Of a stretch of 64,000 bases of DNA, positions 44,348 through 55,300 are shown in pieces. Position 1 is the stretch's first letter. Each line of letters begins with the position of its first letter. Origin of the DNA: Candidatus Omnitrophota bacterium (GTDB taxonomy: Bacteria > Hinthialibacterota > Hinthialibacteria > Hinthialibacterales > Hinthialibacteraceae). Where the stretch lies: assembly GCA_040755155.1 (NCBI GenBank), contig JBFMBP010000102.1, positions 1 to 64,000 on the forward strand, written 5' to 3'. The notes below the pieces were generated by a model. The model was not told where the DNA came from, searched no databases, and saw only the letters and a program-made list of their open reading frames with translations. Made by a program: the position numbers and the translations under genes.

Positions 44348-45673
44348 CTAAGCTTCAATAACTTCTTGTTTCTGTTTATCCCAGACCAGACGGCGGCCTT
44401 TGTGGTAGGCTTCCACCGCCATCGAGGAGAGAGCGGAGCCGTAAAATCCGGTCTCCACGTCGCAGTTGGGGGTTTTGCGCGATTTGATGCACTCCAGGAA
44501 GTTGTGAATGTGCGCCTGCACGGAAGAAATATGGCCGTACATTTCGTCCTTCTTTTCGTTGTCTTCGGGGAAATAGTAGGTTTTCTTTTCCAGGTTTTTG
44601 TTGACGCGCAGATTCTCCGGTTCCGGAGTAACGGTCATCGCCATGGATTGCAATATTTCGATGGTTCCGTCCGTTCCGCAGATGCGGATGCCGTATTGCT
44701 GAAGCGAGGTGCTGAAATTGCTGCGGTAATTGGCCTGAAAGCCCTCGTCGTATTCGAAGACGCTGCTCCAGGTGTCGCAGGAAGTGCGCCCGTCTTTCCA
44801 ACGGTAGATATCGCCGGAGGAAACGACGCTCTTGGGCATGACCGCGCTCATGACCAGGTTGATGACGTCCATCTGATGCACCATCAGATCGCTGCCGATG
44901 CCGTTGGAATAATCCCAGAAACATCGCCATTGGAAGTAACGCTTCAAATCGAAGGGAGCAAAAGGCGCCGGGCCGATGAACTCCTTCCATATAATATTGT
45001 CTTCGGAAGCGTCATCGGGAATTTGGTATTGCCAGGCGGCGTTGGGCTGGCCTTCTTTGAAATTGCGGTGCCACCAGCCTTCGCAATAATTGACCTGGCC
45101 GATCTCGCCGTTTTTGACCATATCGCGGGCCATGTAATAAAGAGGAACGCTGCGGCGCATGGTGCCGCACTGAATGATGCACTTGCTCAACTTGGCGGAC
45201 TTGACCACCTTCTTGCCTTCCTCGATCGTATGAACCATCGGCTTCTCGACGTAAAGGTCTTTGCCCGCCGCGATGACGTCCAGCATTTGTTGCGCGTGCA
45301 AGTGCTCCGGCGTGGCGATGATGACAGCGTCTACGTCTTTGTTCGCCAGCAGTTTGCGGTGATCATCGTACCCCTTCACTTCGCTTTCCGCCGTGCGTTC
45401 GGCTGTGGCGATGCCCTTTTCTCTCCAGCCTTCGAAAATATCCGCTACGGCGATGAATTCGAGCGGTATATTTTTATCTTCCGCCACGCGCTGGGTTTGC
45501 TCCATCAGGAATCCGCCCCGCTTTCCCGGTCCGATGATTCCCATGCGGATTTTATCGTTCGCTCCCTGAACTCCGATCGCCGGACCGGCCAAAACAGCGG
45601 CCCCCACGCCTGCCGCAACCTTGCCGGAACGGTTGATGAACTCTCTTCGCGTCACATTTTTTTTCTCGGACAT
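44348..45673 (-). CDS. TAT-exported Gfo/Idh/MocA-family oxidoreductase
   Basis: 441 residues from ATG 45673 (GGGAG upstream); the 5-residue longer frame starts at a GTG. A twin-arginine signal (VTRREFINRSGKVAAGVGAA) leads into the Rossmann NAD(P)-binding domain (IRMGIIGPGKRGGFLMEQ). The family motif EKPMVHTIEEGKKVV follows, then the C-terminal GFO_IDH_MocA domain (CEGWWHRNFKEGQPN, SNGIGSDLMVHQMDVINLVM). Periplasmic members of this type are abundant in Planctomycetes and related phyla and act on sugars or glycosides. The substrate is unknown. The 303 bp upstream, shared with divergent murJ, hold no recognisable feature. Confidence 0.9.
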   Translation of the reverse strand: MSEKKNVTRREFINRSGKVAAGVGAAVLAGPAIGVQGANDKIRMGIIGPGKRGGFLMEQTQRVAEDKNIPLEFIAVADIFEGWREKGIATAERTAESEVKGYDDHRKLLANKDVDAVIIATPEHLHAQQMLDVIAAGKDLYVEKPMVHTIEEGKKVVKSAKLSKCIIQCGTMRRSVPLYYMARDMVKNGEIGQVNYCEGWWHRNFKEGQPNAAWQYQIPDDASEDNIIWKEFIGPAPFAPFDLKRYFQWRCFWDYSNGIGSDLMVHQMDVINLVMSAVMPKSVVSSGDIYRWKDGRTSCDTWSSVFEYDEGFQANYRSNFSTSLQQYGIRICGTDGTIEILQSMAMTVTPEPENLRVNKNLEKKTYYFPEDNEKKDEMYGHISSVQAHIHNFLECIKSRKTPNCDVETGFYGSALSSMAVEAYHKGRRLVWDKQKQEVIEA

Positions 45674-45976
45674 GCTTGCTTCTCCCACTTTATTTTTGGA
45701 TTGATTTTAAAGGCGTTTTTATATCAGAGCCTTGCTCTAACCATCGCAATTATAGAATAACCGGCTAATCCTCATAAGGTGGAAGAAACGGGAGAGAAAA
45801 GATTCCGTTTTTTTCCATCCCTTCGGCGGCCAGGATTTCGCCCTACAATTCTCTCCGATTTCAATAAAAAATAATTTCGATCGATTCGTTGCGTTGGGCG
45901 GGAAATGGATTCGTCGTTTATTTCTCCAAACGTCCAATAAAATAATACTCTCGATTCCAAAGGCGGCGCCGCATCG

Positions 45977-47560
45977 ATGAAAAAAACGGATTCCCTGCTT
46001 CGTTCCACTAGCCTATTCAGCCTGGCTACCTTGATCTCGCGGGTGTTGGGGGTGGCGCGCGATTCCAGCATCGCCGCTTGCCTGCCCAGGGTTTGGCAAG
46101 ATATTTTTTGGGCGGGAATTAAAATCCCTAGCACGTTCCGCCAACTCTTCGCGGAAGGCTCGCTTTCAGCGGCATTTATCCCGCTGCTATCGGGAGTGAT
46201 TGAAAAAGAGGGAGAAGACAAAGCGCGGGAAACGGCTCATGCCATCTTCAATTTATTGGCGTTGGTCGTATCGGTTGTCATTCTCGCCGCTATTCTCCTG
46301 GCGCCTTGGATTGTGCCTTATATCCTCGCATTCCCTTCCGAGAAAACAGCGGACTGCGTCATTGCCGACTGGCGCGTTGGGGCGGGAGTGCAGGTTACGC
46401 AGATTATGTTCCCCTTTCTTTTCTTCGTAGCCTTGGCGGCGTGGGCGATGGGGGTATTGAATACGCATCGCCGTTTTTTCATGCCCGCCGTCGCTTCTTC
46501 GTTCTTTAACGTCTGCGTCGTTGCGGGCGCTGTTACCGGCGCGGCGGTCTTCCATCTCGCAGACATGCCAATGATGTGGTACATGGGAGGCGCCGTCATC
46601 TTCGGCGGCTTTTTGCAATTCGCCGTCCAATTGCCCCAGGCGCGTCAGTTGCGTTATTTCCCTCCCAAGGCGGTTTCGCCCTTCCATCCCAAGGTGAAAA
46701 TTTTTCTGCGCATGTTGGCGCCCACCGTTTTCGGTTTGGCTATCTACCAAATCAACGCCCTCATTACTCAAACCTATTTCGCCTCCAAATTCGGCGAGGG
46801 CGGCATTTCCATTACGCAATACGCTTTCCGCCTCATCCAATTTCCTCTCGGCATAATCGGCGTAGCGTTGGCGACGGCGTCTTTTCCACAAATTGCTCAA
46901 CAGATCGCCCAAGAAAAACACGCCCAAGCTGCCCGCACCCTGACGGAAGTAATGAAATATCTTCTGCTATTGATGATACCCGCCGCCGTAGGATTGATCG
47001 CATTAGGCCGCGATATTAACGGCGTTATTTACGATCATGGCGAATTTCACAAAAGCGCCTGGTTGGAACCAACCGTGCAAGTATTGAATTTTTACTGCCT
47101 GGGATTGTTCTTCTACGCTGTTGTGCAAGCGTTGGTGAGAACATCGCAAGCGCACCGCGATTTCCGCACGCCCGTTTATTCCGGCGCGGCGGGCGTCATC
47201 GTTAACATCGCGTTATGCAAAATCTTCGTGGACGAGGGGATGCCATTATGGTCGTTGGCGTTGGCTTCTTCCATCGCCAGCGGCGTGAATAGCCTCTATC
47301 TGCTGATTTCCCTACGGAGGCGCATGGAGCATTTCCTGATTCTTCCCCTCGCCGCCTACGCCCTGCGCGTATTGCTCGCTTCCGCGCTGATGGGATTGGC
47401 CTGCGCTCTCTTCGCCGCCTATTTTCCTATCGCGGGAGGAACATTCGCCCGCTTTACGATCCGAGTAGTTCTAGGCATCGGTTTGGGATTGGGAGTTTAT
47501 GGCCTTTGCGGCTGGTTTTTGTTTAGGGATGAATTGAAAAGATTGTTGAAAATGCAATAA
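45977..47560 (+). CDS. murJ: Lipid II flippase MurJ (MviN)
   Basis: 527 residues with about 14 TM helices, typical of MurJ. Signatures: STSLFSLATLISRVLGVARD, WAGIKIPSTFRQLFAEGSLS AAF as the conserved N-terminal loop (split here by a space), LAPTVFGLAIYQINALITQ, ITQYAFRLIQFPLGIIGVAL and ASFPQIAQQIAQEK. It flips lipid II across the inner membrane for peptidoglycan synthesis, which shows that the organism makes a murein wall. Monocistronic. The 401-bp gap after it holds only repeats. Confidence 0.95.
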   Translation: MKKTDSLLRSTSLFSLATLISRVLGVARDSSIAACLPRVWQDIFWAGIKIPSTFRQLFAEGSLSAAFIPLLSGVIEKEGEDKARETAHAIFNLLALVVSVVILAAILLAPWIVPYILAFPSEKTADCVIADWRVGAGVQVTQIMFPFLFFVALAAWAMGVLNTHRRFFMPAVASSFFNVCVVAGAVTGAAVFHLADMPMMWYMGGAVIFGGFLQFAVQLPQARQLRYFPPKAVSPFHPKVKIFLRMLAPTVFGLAIYQINALITQTYFASKFGEGGISITQYAFRLIQFPLGIIGVALATASFPQIAQQIAQEKHAQAARTLTEVMKYLLLLMIPAAVGLIALGRDINGVIYDHGEFHKSAWLEPTVQVLNFYCLGLFFYAVVQALVRTSQAHRDFRTPVYSGAAGVIVNIALCKIFVDEGMPLWSLALASSIASGVNSLYLLISLRRRMEHFLILPLAAYALRVLLASALMGLACALFAAYFPIAGGTFARFTIRVVLGIGLGLGVYGLCGWFLFRDELKRLLKMQ

Positions 47561-47734
47561 CGCAACTCAATTTTCGAAATTCCATTCCCTCGCCCTCTTA
47601 ACTGATCTTCACCCATAAGTTGGGCAGGATGGATCGAGCGGGGGGTGGCAAGGTGGCAAGGCCTCAGCCTTCCCTTGAGGGATCGATCAAAAGCAGACAT
47701 CGTCTTGCTTTGCCGCCCCGTCACTCATCGTCAT

Positions 47735-47814
47735 CCCAGACTTGAAAGGCTGGGCTATTATAAAATGCCCCTTTAAAGGGGCAAACGACACTAGCTCGTC
47801 GTTTCAACGGCGGG
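47735..47814. repeat. Three-hairpin palindromic repeat, copy 2
   Basis: CCCAGACTTGAAAGGCTGGG (47735-47754), TGCCCCTTTAAAGGGGCA (47766-47783) and CTCGTCGTTTCAACGGCGGG (47795-47814) appear in the same order and nearly the same spacing as at 34.5 kb. Two mismatches per outer hairpin show this copy is drifting, while the central palindrome is unchanged. It lies between convergent murJ and GH127 genes. Confidence 0.8.
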
Positions 47815-47868
47815 TCGGCAGGTCTTTTCTTCCTGCAATCGCCGAGAGCCTTTCCTCGGTAAGTGGCT

Positions 47869-50379
<2,511 letters not shown>

Positions 50380-50408
50380 CTTATCCTCCGCAGAATGCAT
50401 TATTTATT

Positions 50409-50437
50409 GATGGGTCAAAAAACGCGACCCATCCTAC
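50409..50437. repeat. Short REP-like palindrome (ATGGGTC type)
   Basis: ATGGGTC and GACCCAT pair around AAAAAACGC, followed by CCTAC, in the gap between GH127 and the cupin. A degraded relative (ATGGTTC...GGCCCAT around GAAAAACGC) lies at 57078-57100. Confidence 0.55.
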
Positions 50438-50462
50438 GTTTCTTCATCCCGCCGTCACTACT

Positions 50463-50813
50463 TCACGGAAAGAAAATATCATCCTCGGCGATATCAGGCA
50501 CGCCGCAGACCAAAACTAAATGATCCCCCTCGCTGGAGTGGATGGAGCCGGGATCGAGTTTGACCATGGTTCCGGGGCGGATGGGGAAGGATTCGCCGTC
50601 GACGGTCATGATTCCCTCGCCTTCGAGGACGTAATAGAACTCCGTCGCCCGCTTATGGTAATGCTGCTTCGAGGCGTGGATGCGCACAAGATGGAAAAAG
50701 GCGGGAGAATCGTCGCCCGTGCTGAACAAACGCTGCCGCCAACCGCACGTGCTTTTTTCCTTCTCGATCGCCTCCAGCCGCCGCACTTCGAAACGCTTGG
50801 TTTTATTTTCCAT
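50463..50813 (-). CDS. Cupin-domain protein
   Basis: 116 residues from ATG 50813, with GGAG 9 bp upstream; the longer frame to 50870 runs into a palindromic repeat. Cupin motif 1: KQHYHKRATEFYYVLEGEG, with the His, His and Glu ligands in their usual places. Motif 2: IRPGTMVKLDPGSIHSSEG. A single beta-barrel, likely metal-binding; substrate unknown. It lies 83 bp upstream of GH127 on the same strand and may share its transcript, which would suggest sugar metabolism, by context only. Confidence 0.8.
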   Translation of the reverse strand: MENKTKRFEVRRLEAIEKEKSTCGWRQRLFSTGDDSPAFFHLVRIHASKQHYHKRATEFYYVLEGEGIMTVDGESFPIRPGTMVKLDPGSIHSSEGDHLVLVCGVPDIAEDDIFFP

Positions 50814-50843
50814 TGGAATATTCTCCACATCTTTCGAATTAAT

Positions 50844-50875
50844 GGTGGCTACGCTTCGCTTTGAGCCCACCCTAC
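50844..50875. repeat. REP-like palindrome (GTGGGCT type), copy 1
   Basis: GTGGCT and AGCCCAC pair around ACGCTTCGCTTTG, followed by CCTAC. The same unit, with one extra G in the left arm, is at 62861-62893. Repeats of this sequence type are known to be widely scattered in unrelated bacteria. Confidence 0.65.
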
Positions 50876-51600
50876 AAAAACTGGATCCGGATAGCCAGGA
50901 TTTGCAAGATATCCAGGATGATTTTTTATTTTTATCCTCGTCATTTTTTCATCCTGGCTGCGTTTTTGAATCACGGATTTCATGGATGCTTAGGATTTCA
51001 CGGAGAAGAACTTATCCAAACGTTATTCCTGGCGCAATCCTTTTTTCGCCTTTTTTCGCGCTCTTCTTTTTCCTTCGCGTCTTCGTGATTCAATCCCATA
51101 AACGCCATCGCGACATCCTGGTCATCCTTTCATCCTGAGCATCCCGATTCGGACATTCATCATACCGAACCGCCGCGGCCATGTAAATTCGAACGCCCCC
51201 ATCCATTTGCATTTTTCCCCAGTCTCATACAATAGCGTCTACAGGCTCTTACCCTTCGCGAAAGGAGTACGCTTTCATGGATAAGAGTTCTCTATTAATT
51301 GCAATACTTAAAAATGGTCAAATTAAAACCACCGCATAATCAGGGGGTTTTATATTATATTCCTATAATATCAATGACTTACGAACGCTTAAAATCCCCA
51401 TTTTCTCATTAAAAGTTAAACGCGAATTATGATTGATTTAACCTCTTTTAGCACTTTAAAACGTGGGAAATTAGTGGAAAATGAGATGGATTGAGGGAAA
51501 AACGTTGACCTGAAAAAGGGAGTGGGAACCATACCGAGAAGACCGAATTCTTATGGCTGCATCGTCAAGAAGGGAAATAATTTTTATCTGCGCGTAACCA

Positions 51601-51645
51601 GGGATGGAAAAATCCCACATTATCGTCGCCAGAAAAAAGTAACGA
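51601..51645 (+). pseudogene. Fragment matching the 3' end of an O-methyltransferase gene
   Basis: Positions 51610-51637 are identical over 28 bp to 1145-1172, which encode the last residues of the O-methyltransferase (SHIIVARKK). Here the same frame reads EKSHIIVARKK and ends with TAA, exactly as an O-methyltransferase C-terminus would. A stop lies just upstream in this frame, so the rest of the gene is lost or frameshifted. It may be a paralogue remnant or a small duplication of the window's own gene. Confidence 0.4.
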
Positions 51646-51669
51646 AAAGGGAGCCGACTTATCGGCTCC
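51644..51669 (-). terminator. Rho-independent terminator of the sugar isomerase-like gene
   Basis: On the minus strand GGGAGCCGA and TCGGCTCCC form a perfect 9-bp stem with a 4-base loop, followed by TTTTC. It lies 33 bp after the stop of the minus-strand isomerase gene. Confidence 0.75.
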
Positions 51670-51701
51670 CCATAAAAACAGCGATGGGATCGCATTCAAT
51701 G

Positions 51702-52559
51702 CTAAAGAACGGCGAGAACTCCCCGCAAATAGCCGAACGATTCCGCCATTCCCGGCAGCGGATCCTTCGACTCTTTTTCGTATTCTAACGCCACATGGCC
51801 TGTAAAGCCGATTTCCATCAGCGTTTTTAATACGCCGGGAATATCGATGACGCCGCGGCCGATCTCGATCATTTTCCCTTCTTTCGCGCGGGCGGATACG
51901 TCCTTGATGTGAAAATCGTAAAGACGATCCTTAACGGCGCGGATGACTTCGATCTCATTGTCTCCCCAACGGACGGAATGGCCGATATCGATGCAAAGGC
52001 CGATGCGCTTGTCGTAAGGCAGCGCGCAACGGTAGGCATCGAGAGGCGAAGGATATTTATTGTCACCGGGGCCGTGATTGTGGATCGCGACTTTGATATC
52101 GAATTCATTCACCATTTTTTCAACAAGAGGCAAGGCGTCGATATCGGGTGCGCCTACGATGACGGGCATCCCCGCGTCGCGGGCGTATTCGAAGGCGTTG
52201 CGCACCTGCTTTTCATCGTTTTTCATATAAATCACGCCGCCGCCCATGAGAACGAGTCCGGCATCCTTGATCTTCCTAGCCGCCTCATTGCGCTCCTCCG
52301 CCGTTGTATCCATCTTCAAATGAAAATCTTTCAGCGTCAGATAGCGTACATCCAATCGCTTCGCCATTTCGATGGTCTGATCAAGCGTAAATTCCCTCGT
52401 CGAATAGGAAGCGATTCCCACTTTCAAGCCGCAAAAACGGTCTTTCGGCGCCGAGGCTTCTTCGCCATGCGCGTTTCCCTTCGGCAGTCCAACGGCAAAA
52501 GCCGCCGCGCCGGATGCGCTTAGAAATCCGCGGCGCGTTAACATTTCTTCTCTCTTCAT
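51702..52559 (-). CDS. TAT-exported sugar phosphate isomerase/epimerase-like TIM barrel
   Basis: 285 residues. Twin-arginine signal TRRGFLSASGAAAFAVGLP. The xylose-isomerase-like TIM barrel (AP_endonuc_2 family) contains KVGIASYSTREFTLDQTIEM, VAIHNHGPGDNKYPSPLDAY, RIGLCIDIGHSVRWGDN, LYDFHIKDVS and GHVALEYE; the His, Asp, His and Glu residues fit the metal site. GGAGG lies upstream of the ATG. Periplasmic members of this family often go with Gfo/Idh/MocA oxidoreductases in sugar oxidation/epimerisation; one is encoded 6 kb away. Reaction unknown. Confidence 0.85.
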   Translation of the reverse strand: MKREEMLTRRGFLSASGAAAFAVGLPKGNAHGEEASAPKDRFCGLKVGIASYSTREFTLDQTIEMAKRLDVRYLTLKDFHLKMDTTAEERNEAARKIKDAGLVLMGGGVIYMKNDEKQVRNAFEYARDAGMPVIVGAPDIDALPLVEKMVNEFDIKVAIHNHGPGDNKYPSPLDAYRCALPYDKRIGLCIDIGHSVRWGDNEIEVIRAVKDRLYDFHIKDVSARAKEGKMIEIGRGVIDIPGVLKTLMEIGFTGHVALEYEKESKDPLPGMAESFGYLRGVLAVL

Positions 52560-52712
52560 ATCCTCTTTCCTCCTATGCGATTCCTTTTCGCGTTACTAGC
52601 ATGAAGCCATTCCATTCTCCCAAAAATAACGGCATTTCCAAGAAAGGATAGGGCGGCTCTGCATCGTTCGCTTCGCTCCCATCGAAGGGACGCCGCTAAT
52701 GGACGCCCTTCC

Positions 52713-54446
52713 TTATATTGTCGTTTGAACGATCAATTCTTTTCGATACTGCATCAGGACGTCGGCTTTCGAAATCGCGCCGATGAAGCGGTTGCGCTCG
52801 ATGACGGGAAGCACTTCCGTTCTTCCATGATCGAAATAATCCATGACGGTAAACAAGTCGTCAGTAGGAGAGATTCGGATATCGGCCCCTTCGATAATCT
52901 CCTCCACGACAACGACGTCGAATAAGTCGGGGCTTAAAAGATACGGCTGAGCCTTATCAACCAAAACCAATCCGATATATTTCCCCGTTCCCGGATCGAT
53001 GACGGGAAAATAGGAACGGGGATCCTGCTTAATCAATTCGACGAATTCGCGCAAGAGCATATCCGGCGGCAGCGGCCGCCAATTTTCGTTCAATACGTCG
53101 AGAATGGAGATATCCGCCAAGATGCGGGAATCCGTGCGCGGACGCAAAAGCTGGCCTCTCTCGATCAATTCCTTGTGATAGATGGAAGCGCGCAAATAAG
53201 CGCGGCAGAACGTGGAAGCCAAAACCGACGCTAAAATCAAGGGTAGAATCACTTCGTACCCTCCGGTAATCTCAACAATCAGAAAGATGCCCGTCAACGG
53301 AGCGAGCAATACGCCGCTGACGACGCCCGCCATGCCCAAGAGAGCAAAACAGCCGCCGCTGGCCCATACTACAGTCGGCCACAACCAATGCAAAAGTTCC
53401 GAATAAGCCAATCCTACAAACGATCCCAATGCCAATGACGGCGCAAAAACGCCGCCTGCGCTGCCCGTTCCCAGCGTCAAGGACGTCGCGATAATCTTGC
53501 AAACAATCAATACGCCCATCATCCCTAACGCGGGAGCATAACGCCCCTCGATGATGGAACGGATGGTTTCGTAGCCTTCTCCCAACACGTCCGGCGCAAA
53601 AAGGCCGATGCCGCCGACAAGAAGCCCCCCCGCCGCGCCGCGAAGATAAATATTGGGAAAAAAACGCTTGGCCTTTCGCTCCGTATAGGATAGAGTTTTG
53701 GAAAAAATCACCGCCGCCGCGCTGACCATGACGGCCAGCCCAAAACTGGCGGCGATATCGATCGTGTCGATAGGAAAACTCGTATGCTCAAAGGGAATTT
53801 GATTGCCCCTTAACAGGCGGCTTGTTTGGGTGGCGACAACGGAAGCGATAGCGATGGGAACCAGGTTCACGGATACCCACTCGCCCAAAATCACTTCCAC
53901 GGCGAAAACGATCCCGGCGATCGGCGCATTGAAAATCGCCGAGATGGACGCCGCAATGCCGCAGCCCACCATCGCCACCCGCTGCCGTTCCTTCAAATGA
54001 AACAGCCGGGCGATGCTCGATCCAATAGAGGAGCCGCTTACCACAACAGGTCCTTCCGGCCCCGCCGATCCCCCGAAAGCGATAGTGCAAAGACATCCGA
54101 TAAGATGCGAGAAGGCGGATCGGACGCGCAGCAAACCGCCCTTGCGCGATACGCTGTAAATCACCATCGGCACGGAATGCCCCGCCTCTTCCCGAAAAAC
54201 GTTGGTCAGAAAAAAGATGGAGAGAACGGCGCCGGCGGCGGGGAAGAAAACAAAATACCAATGAGACTGGGCAAAATGAAGCGTCGAGGAAAGCCATTCA
54301 ATGGAATGATTCAAAGCGACGGAAGCCAAGCCCCCGCATACGCCGACGGGAACGCCGAAAAGAATGAGTAAAAAATGTTCGTCGAAGAAAGGAAACGTAT
54401 GCAGGAATATTCGGCGGGACGAACGCGGACGGCGCAAACGAAACAT
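52713..54446 (-). CDS. ClC-type chloride channel/transporter with C-terminal CBS pair
   Basis: 577 residues. Residues 20-430 form the ClC membrane domain, with about 10 or more helices. The selectivity-filter motif GSAGPEGP (near 124-131) contains the gating glutamate; GSSIGSSI follows, and AAFNAPIAGIVFAVE-type motif is present as IFNAPIAGIVFAVE. GTGSAGGVFAPSLALGSFVG is the second filter region. Two CBS domains close the protein (ILDVLNENWRPLPPDMLLRE, FPVIDPGTGKYIG; then FTVMDYFDHGRTEVLPVIER). With the gating Glu, it could be a channel or a chloride/proton antiporter. The CBS pair suggests nucleotide regulation. It lies 15 bp upstream of nothing else on this strand; the ptsN-like gene ends 14 bp before its start. 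Confidence 0.92.
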   Translation of the reverse strand: MFRLRRPRSSRRIFLHTFPFFDEHFLLILFGVPVGVCGGLASVALNHSIEWLSSTLHFAQSHWYFVFFPAAGAVLSIFFLTNVFREEAGHSVPMVIYSVSRKGGLLRVRSAFSHLIGCLCTIAFGGSAGPEGPVVVSGSSIGSSIARLFHLKERQRVAMVGCGIAASISAIFNAPIAGIVFAVEVILGEWVSVNLVPIAIASVVATQTSRLLRGNQIPFEHTSFPIDTIDIAASFGLAVMVSAAAVIFSKTLSYTERKAKRFFPNIYLRGAAGGLLVGGIGLFAPDVLGEGYETIRSIIEGRYAPALGMMGVLIVCKIIATSLTLGTGSAGGVFAPSLALGSFVGLAYSELLHWLWPTVVWASGGCFALLGMAGVVSGVLLAPLTGIFLIVEITGGYEVILPLILASVLASTFCRAYLRASIYHKELIERGQLLRPRTDSRILADISILDVLNENWRPLPPDMLLREFVELIKQDPRSYFPVIDPGTGKYIGLVLVDKAQPYLLSPDLFDVVVVEEIIEGADIRISPTDDLFTVMDYFDHGRTEVLPVIERNRFIGAISKADVLMQYRKELIVQTTI

Positions 54447-54460
54447 AATGGGAAACAGTC

Positions 54461-55168
54461 CTATCGGCCTTTCATGACTTCCATTTTCGCTTCCAGCTCC
54501 TCCACCCTGCGCCGCAACGCCTCCCCATCCGGCTTTTCGCGCAAGAAAGCGGTGAACGATTTATCCCGCAAGCAAAAACCGACGCGAGCCAGCAATTGAA
54601 GATGCGCTTTGGTATTGGGCGAAATCATGAGAAACAAAACGAAAACCGGCTCGCCGTCGATCGCTCCATAATCGATGGGAGAGGACAAAAAACACGCCGC
54701 CGCGATCGGATCGGGGGGAGCGTTCTTCAATGGCGTCCGGGGATGAGGGACGGCGACGCCGCCGCCTAGGCCCGTGGAGGCTAGATTCTCCCGCTCCAAG
54801 AGTTTCGACAACAGCAAATTCCGGTCGATTCCATCTGGCAGGGCAACAGCGCGGACGGCGGCTTCCAAAACCTCGCGGGCATTCGTTCCGGCAATATCGC
54901 TATAAACGCCGCCGGATCGAATGGCGTTGGCAAGGCTTATAGTTTTCGCTTCGGAGACGGGCTTTCTGGGGCTTTCGAACCAAGCCATCTTATTCGATTG
55001 CGCCCATTCTCGCAGTAGCGACTTATCGAAAGCAATCTCTCCTGCGGATTCGATGCAAGGAATGGTTCCTTGGCGGATCCAGCGTTCCAAAGAATGCTCC
55101 GAGACGCCCAAAAACCTGGCGGCTTCCGTCAAACCAATTTCATAGGGATCTTCGTTGACCGTATTCAT
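54461..55168 (-). CDS. ptsN: EIIANtr-type PTS protein with N-terminal helix-turn-helix domain
   Basis: 235 residues from ATG 55168 (MNTVNEDPYEIGLTEAARFL); an alternative ATG at 55234 adds 22 residues. Residues 1-60 are an excisionase/MerR-like DNA-binding helix-turn-helix (GLTEAARFLGVSEHSLERWI). Residues about 85-225 are PTS EIIA type 2 (fructose/nitrogen class), with the phospho-accepting His142 in GGGVAVPHPRTPL. A coiled-coil tail follows. EIIANtr acts in regulatory phosphorelays; the attached DNA-binding domain suggests direct control of genes. Chlamydial PtsN2 has a similar make-up. It comes 133 bp after rpoN on the same strand, the classical linkage. Confidence 0.85.
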   Translation of the reverse strand: MNTVNEDPYEIGLTEAARFLGVSEHSLERWIRQGTIPCIESAGEIAFDKSLLREWAQSNKMAWFESPRKPVSEAKTISLANAIRSGGVYSDIAGTNAREVLEAAVRAVALPDGIDRNLLLSKLLERENLASTGLGGGVAVPHPRTPLKNAPPDPIAAACFLSSPIDYGAIDGEPVFVLFLMISPNTKAHLQLLARVGFCLRDKSFTAFLREKPDGEALRRRVEELEAKMEVMKGR

Positions 55169-55300
55169 TGAGTTAAGGCAAGGACGTTCGATCTCGTTCT
55201 TTAAAACTATTGCCGCATTTATACATACTGTCAATCTTGATACGGCGAACGCGAACGAAGTTCATAGAAATCCAACAATTGGATAGCGGCGATTTCCGTT

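Larger units (their letters stand above)
50876..51701. other. Repeat-rich gap with gene debris
   Basis: 826 bp without a confident gene. The first 270 bp contain imperfect short repeats around CCAGGAT, GGATTTCA and CATCCTGG. A 20-codon frame (ATG 51277 to TAA 51339, MDKSSLLIAILKNG) has AAGGAG 9 bp upstream, and a 21-codon frame (51428-51493, MIDLTSFSTLKRGK) follows; both look like broken N-terminal ends rather than genes. The right end carries the 3' fragment of a methyltransferase-like gene and a terminator, annotated separately. Confidence 0.5.

Noticed and set aside
44366-45760. A 464-codon open frame on the plus strand
   Set aside because: It lies antisense over the Gfo/Idh/MocA gene, which has a TAT signal and clear family motifs. 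The plus-strand translation has no recognisable domain and is a by-product of codon bias.
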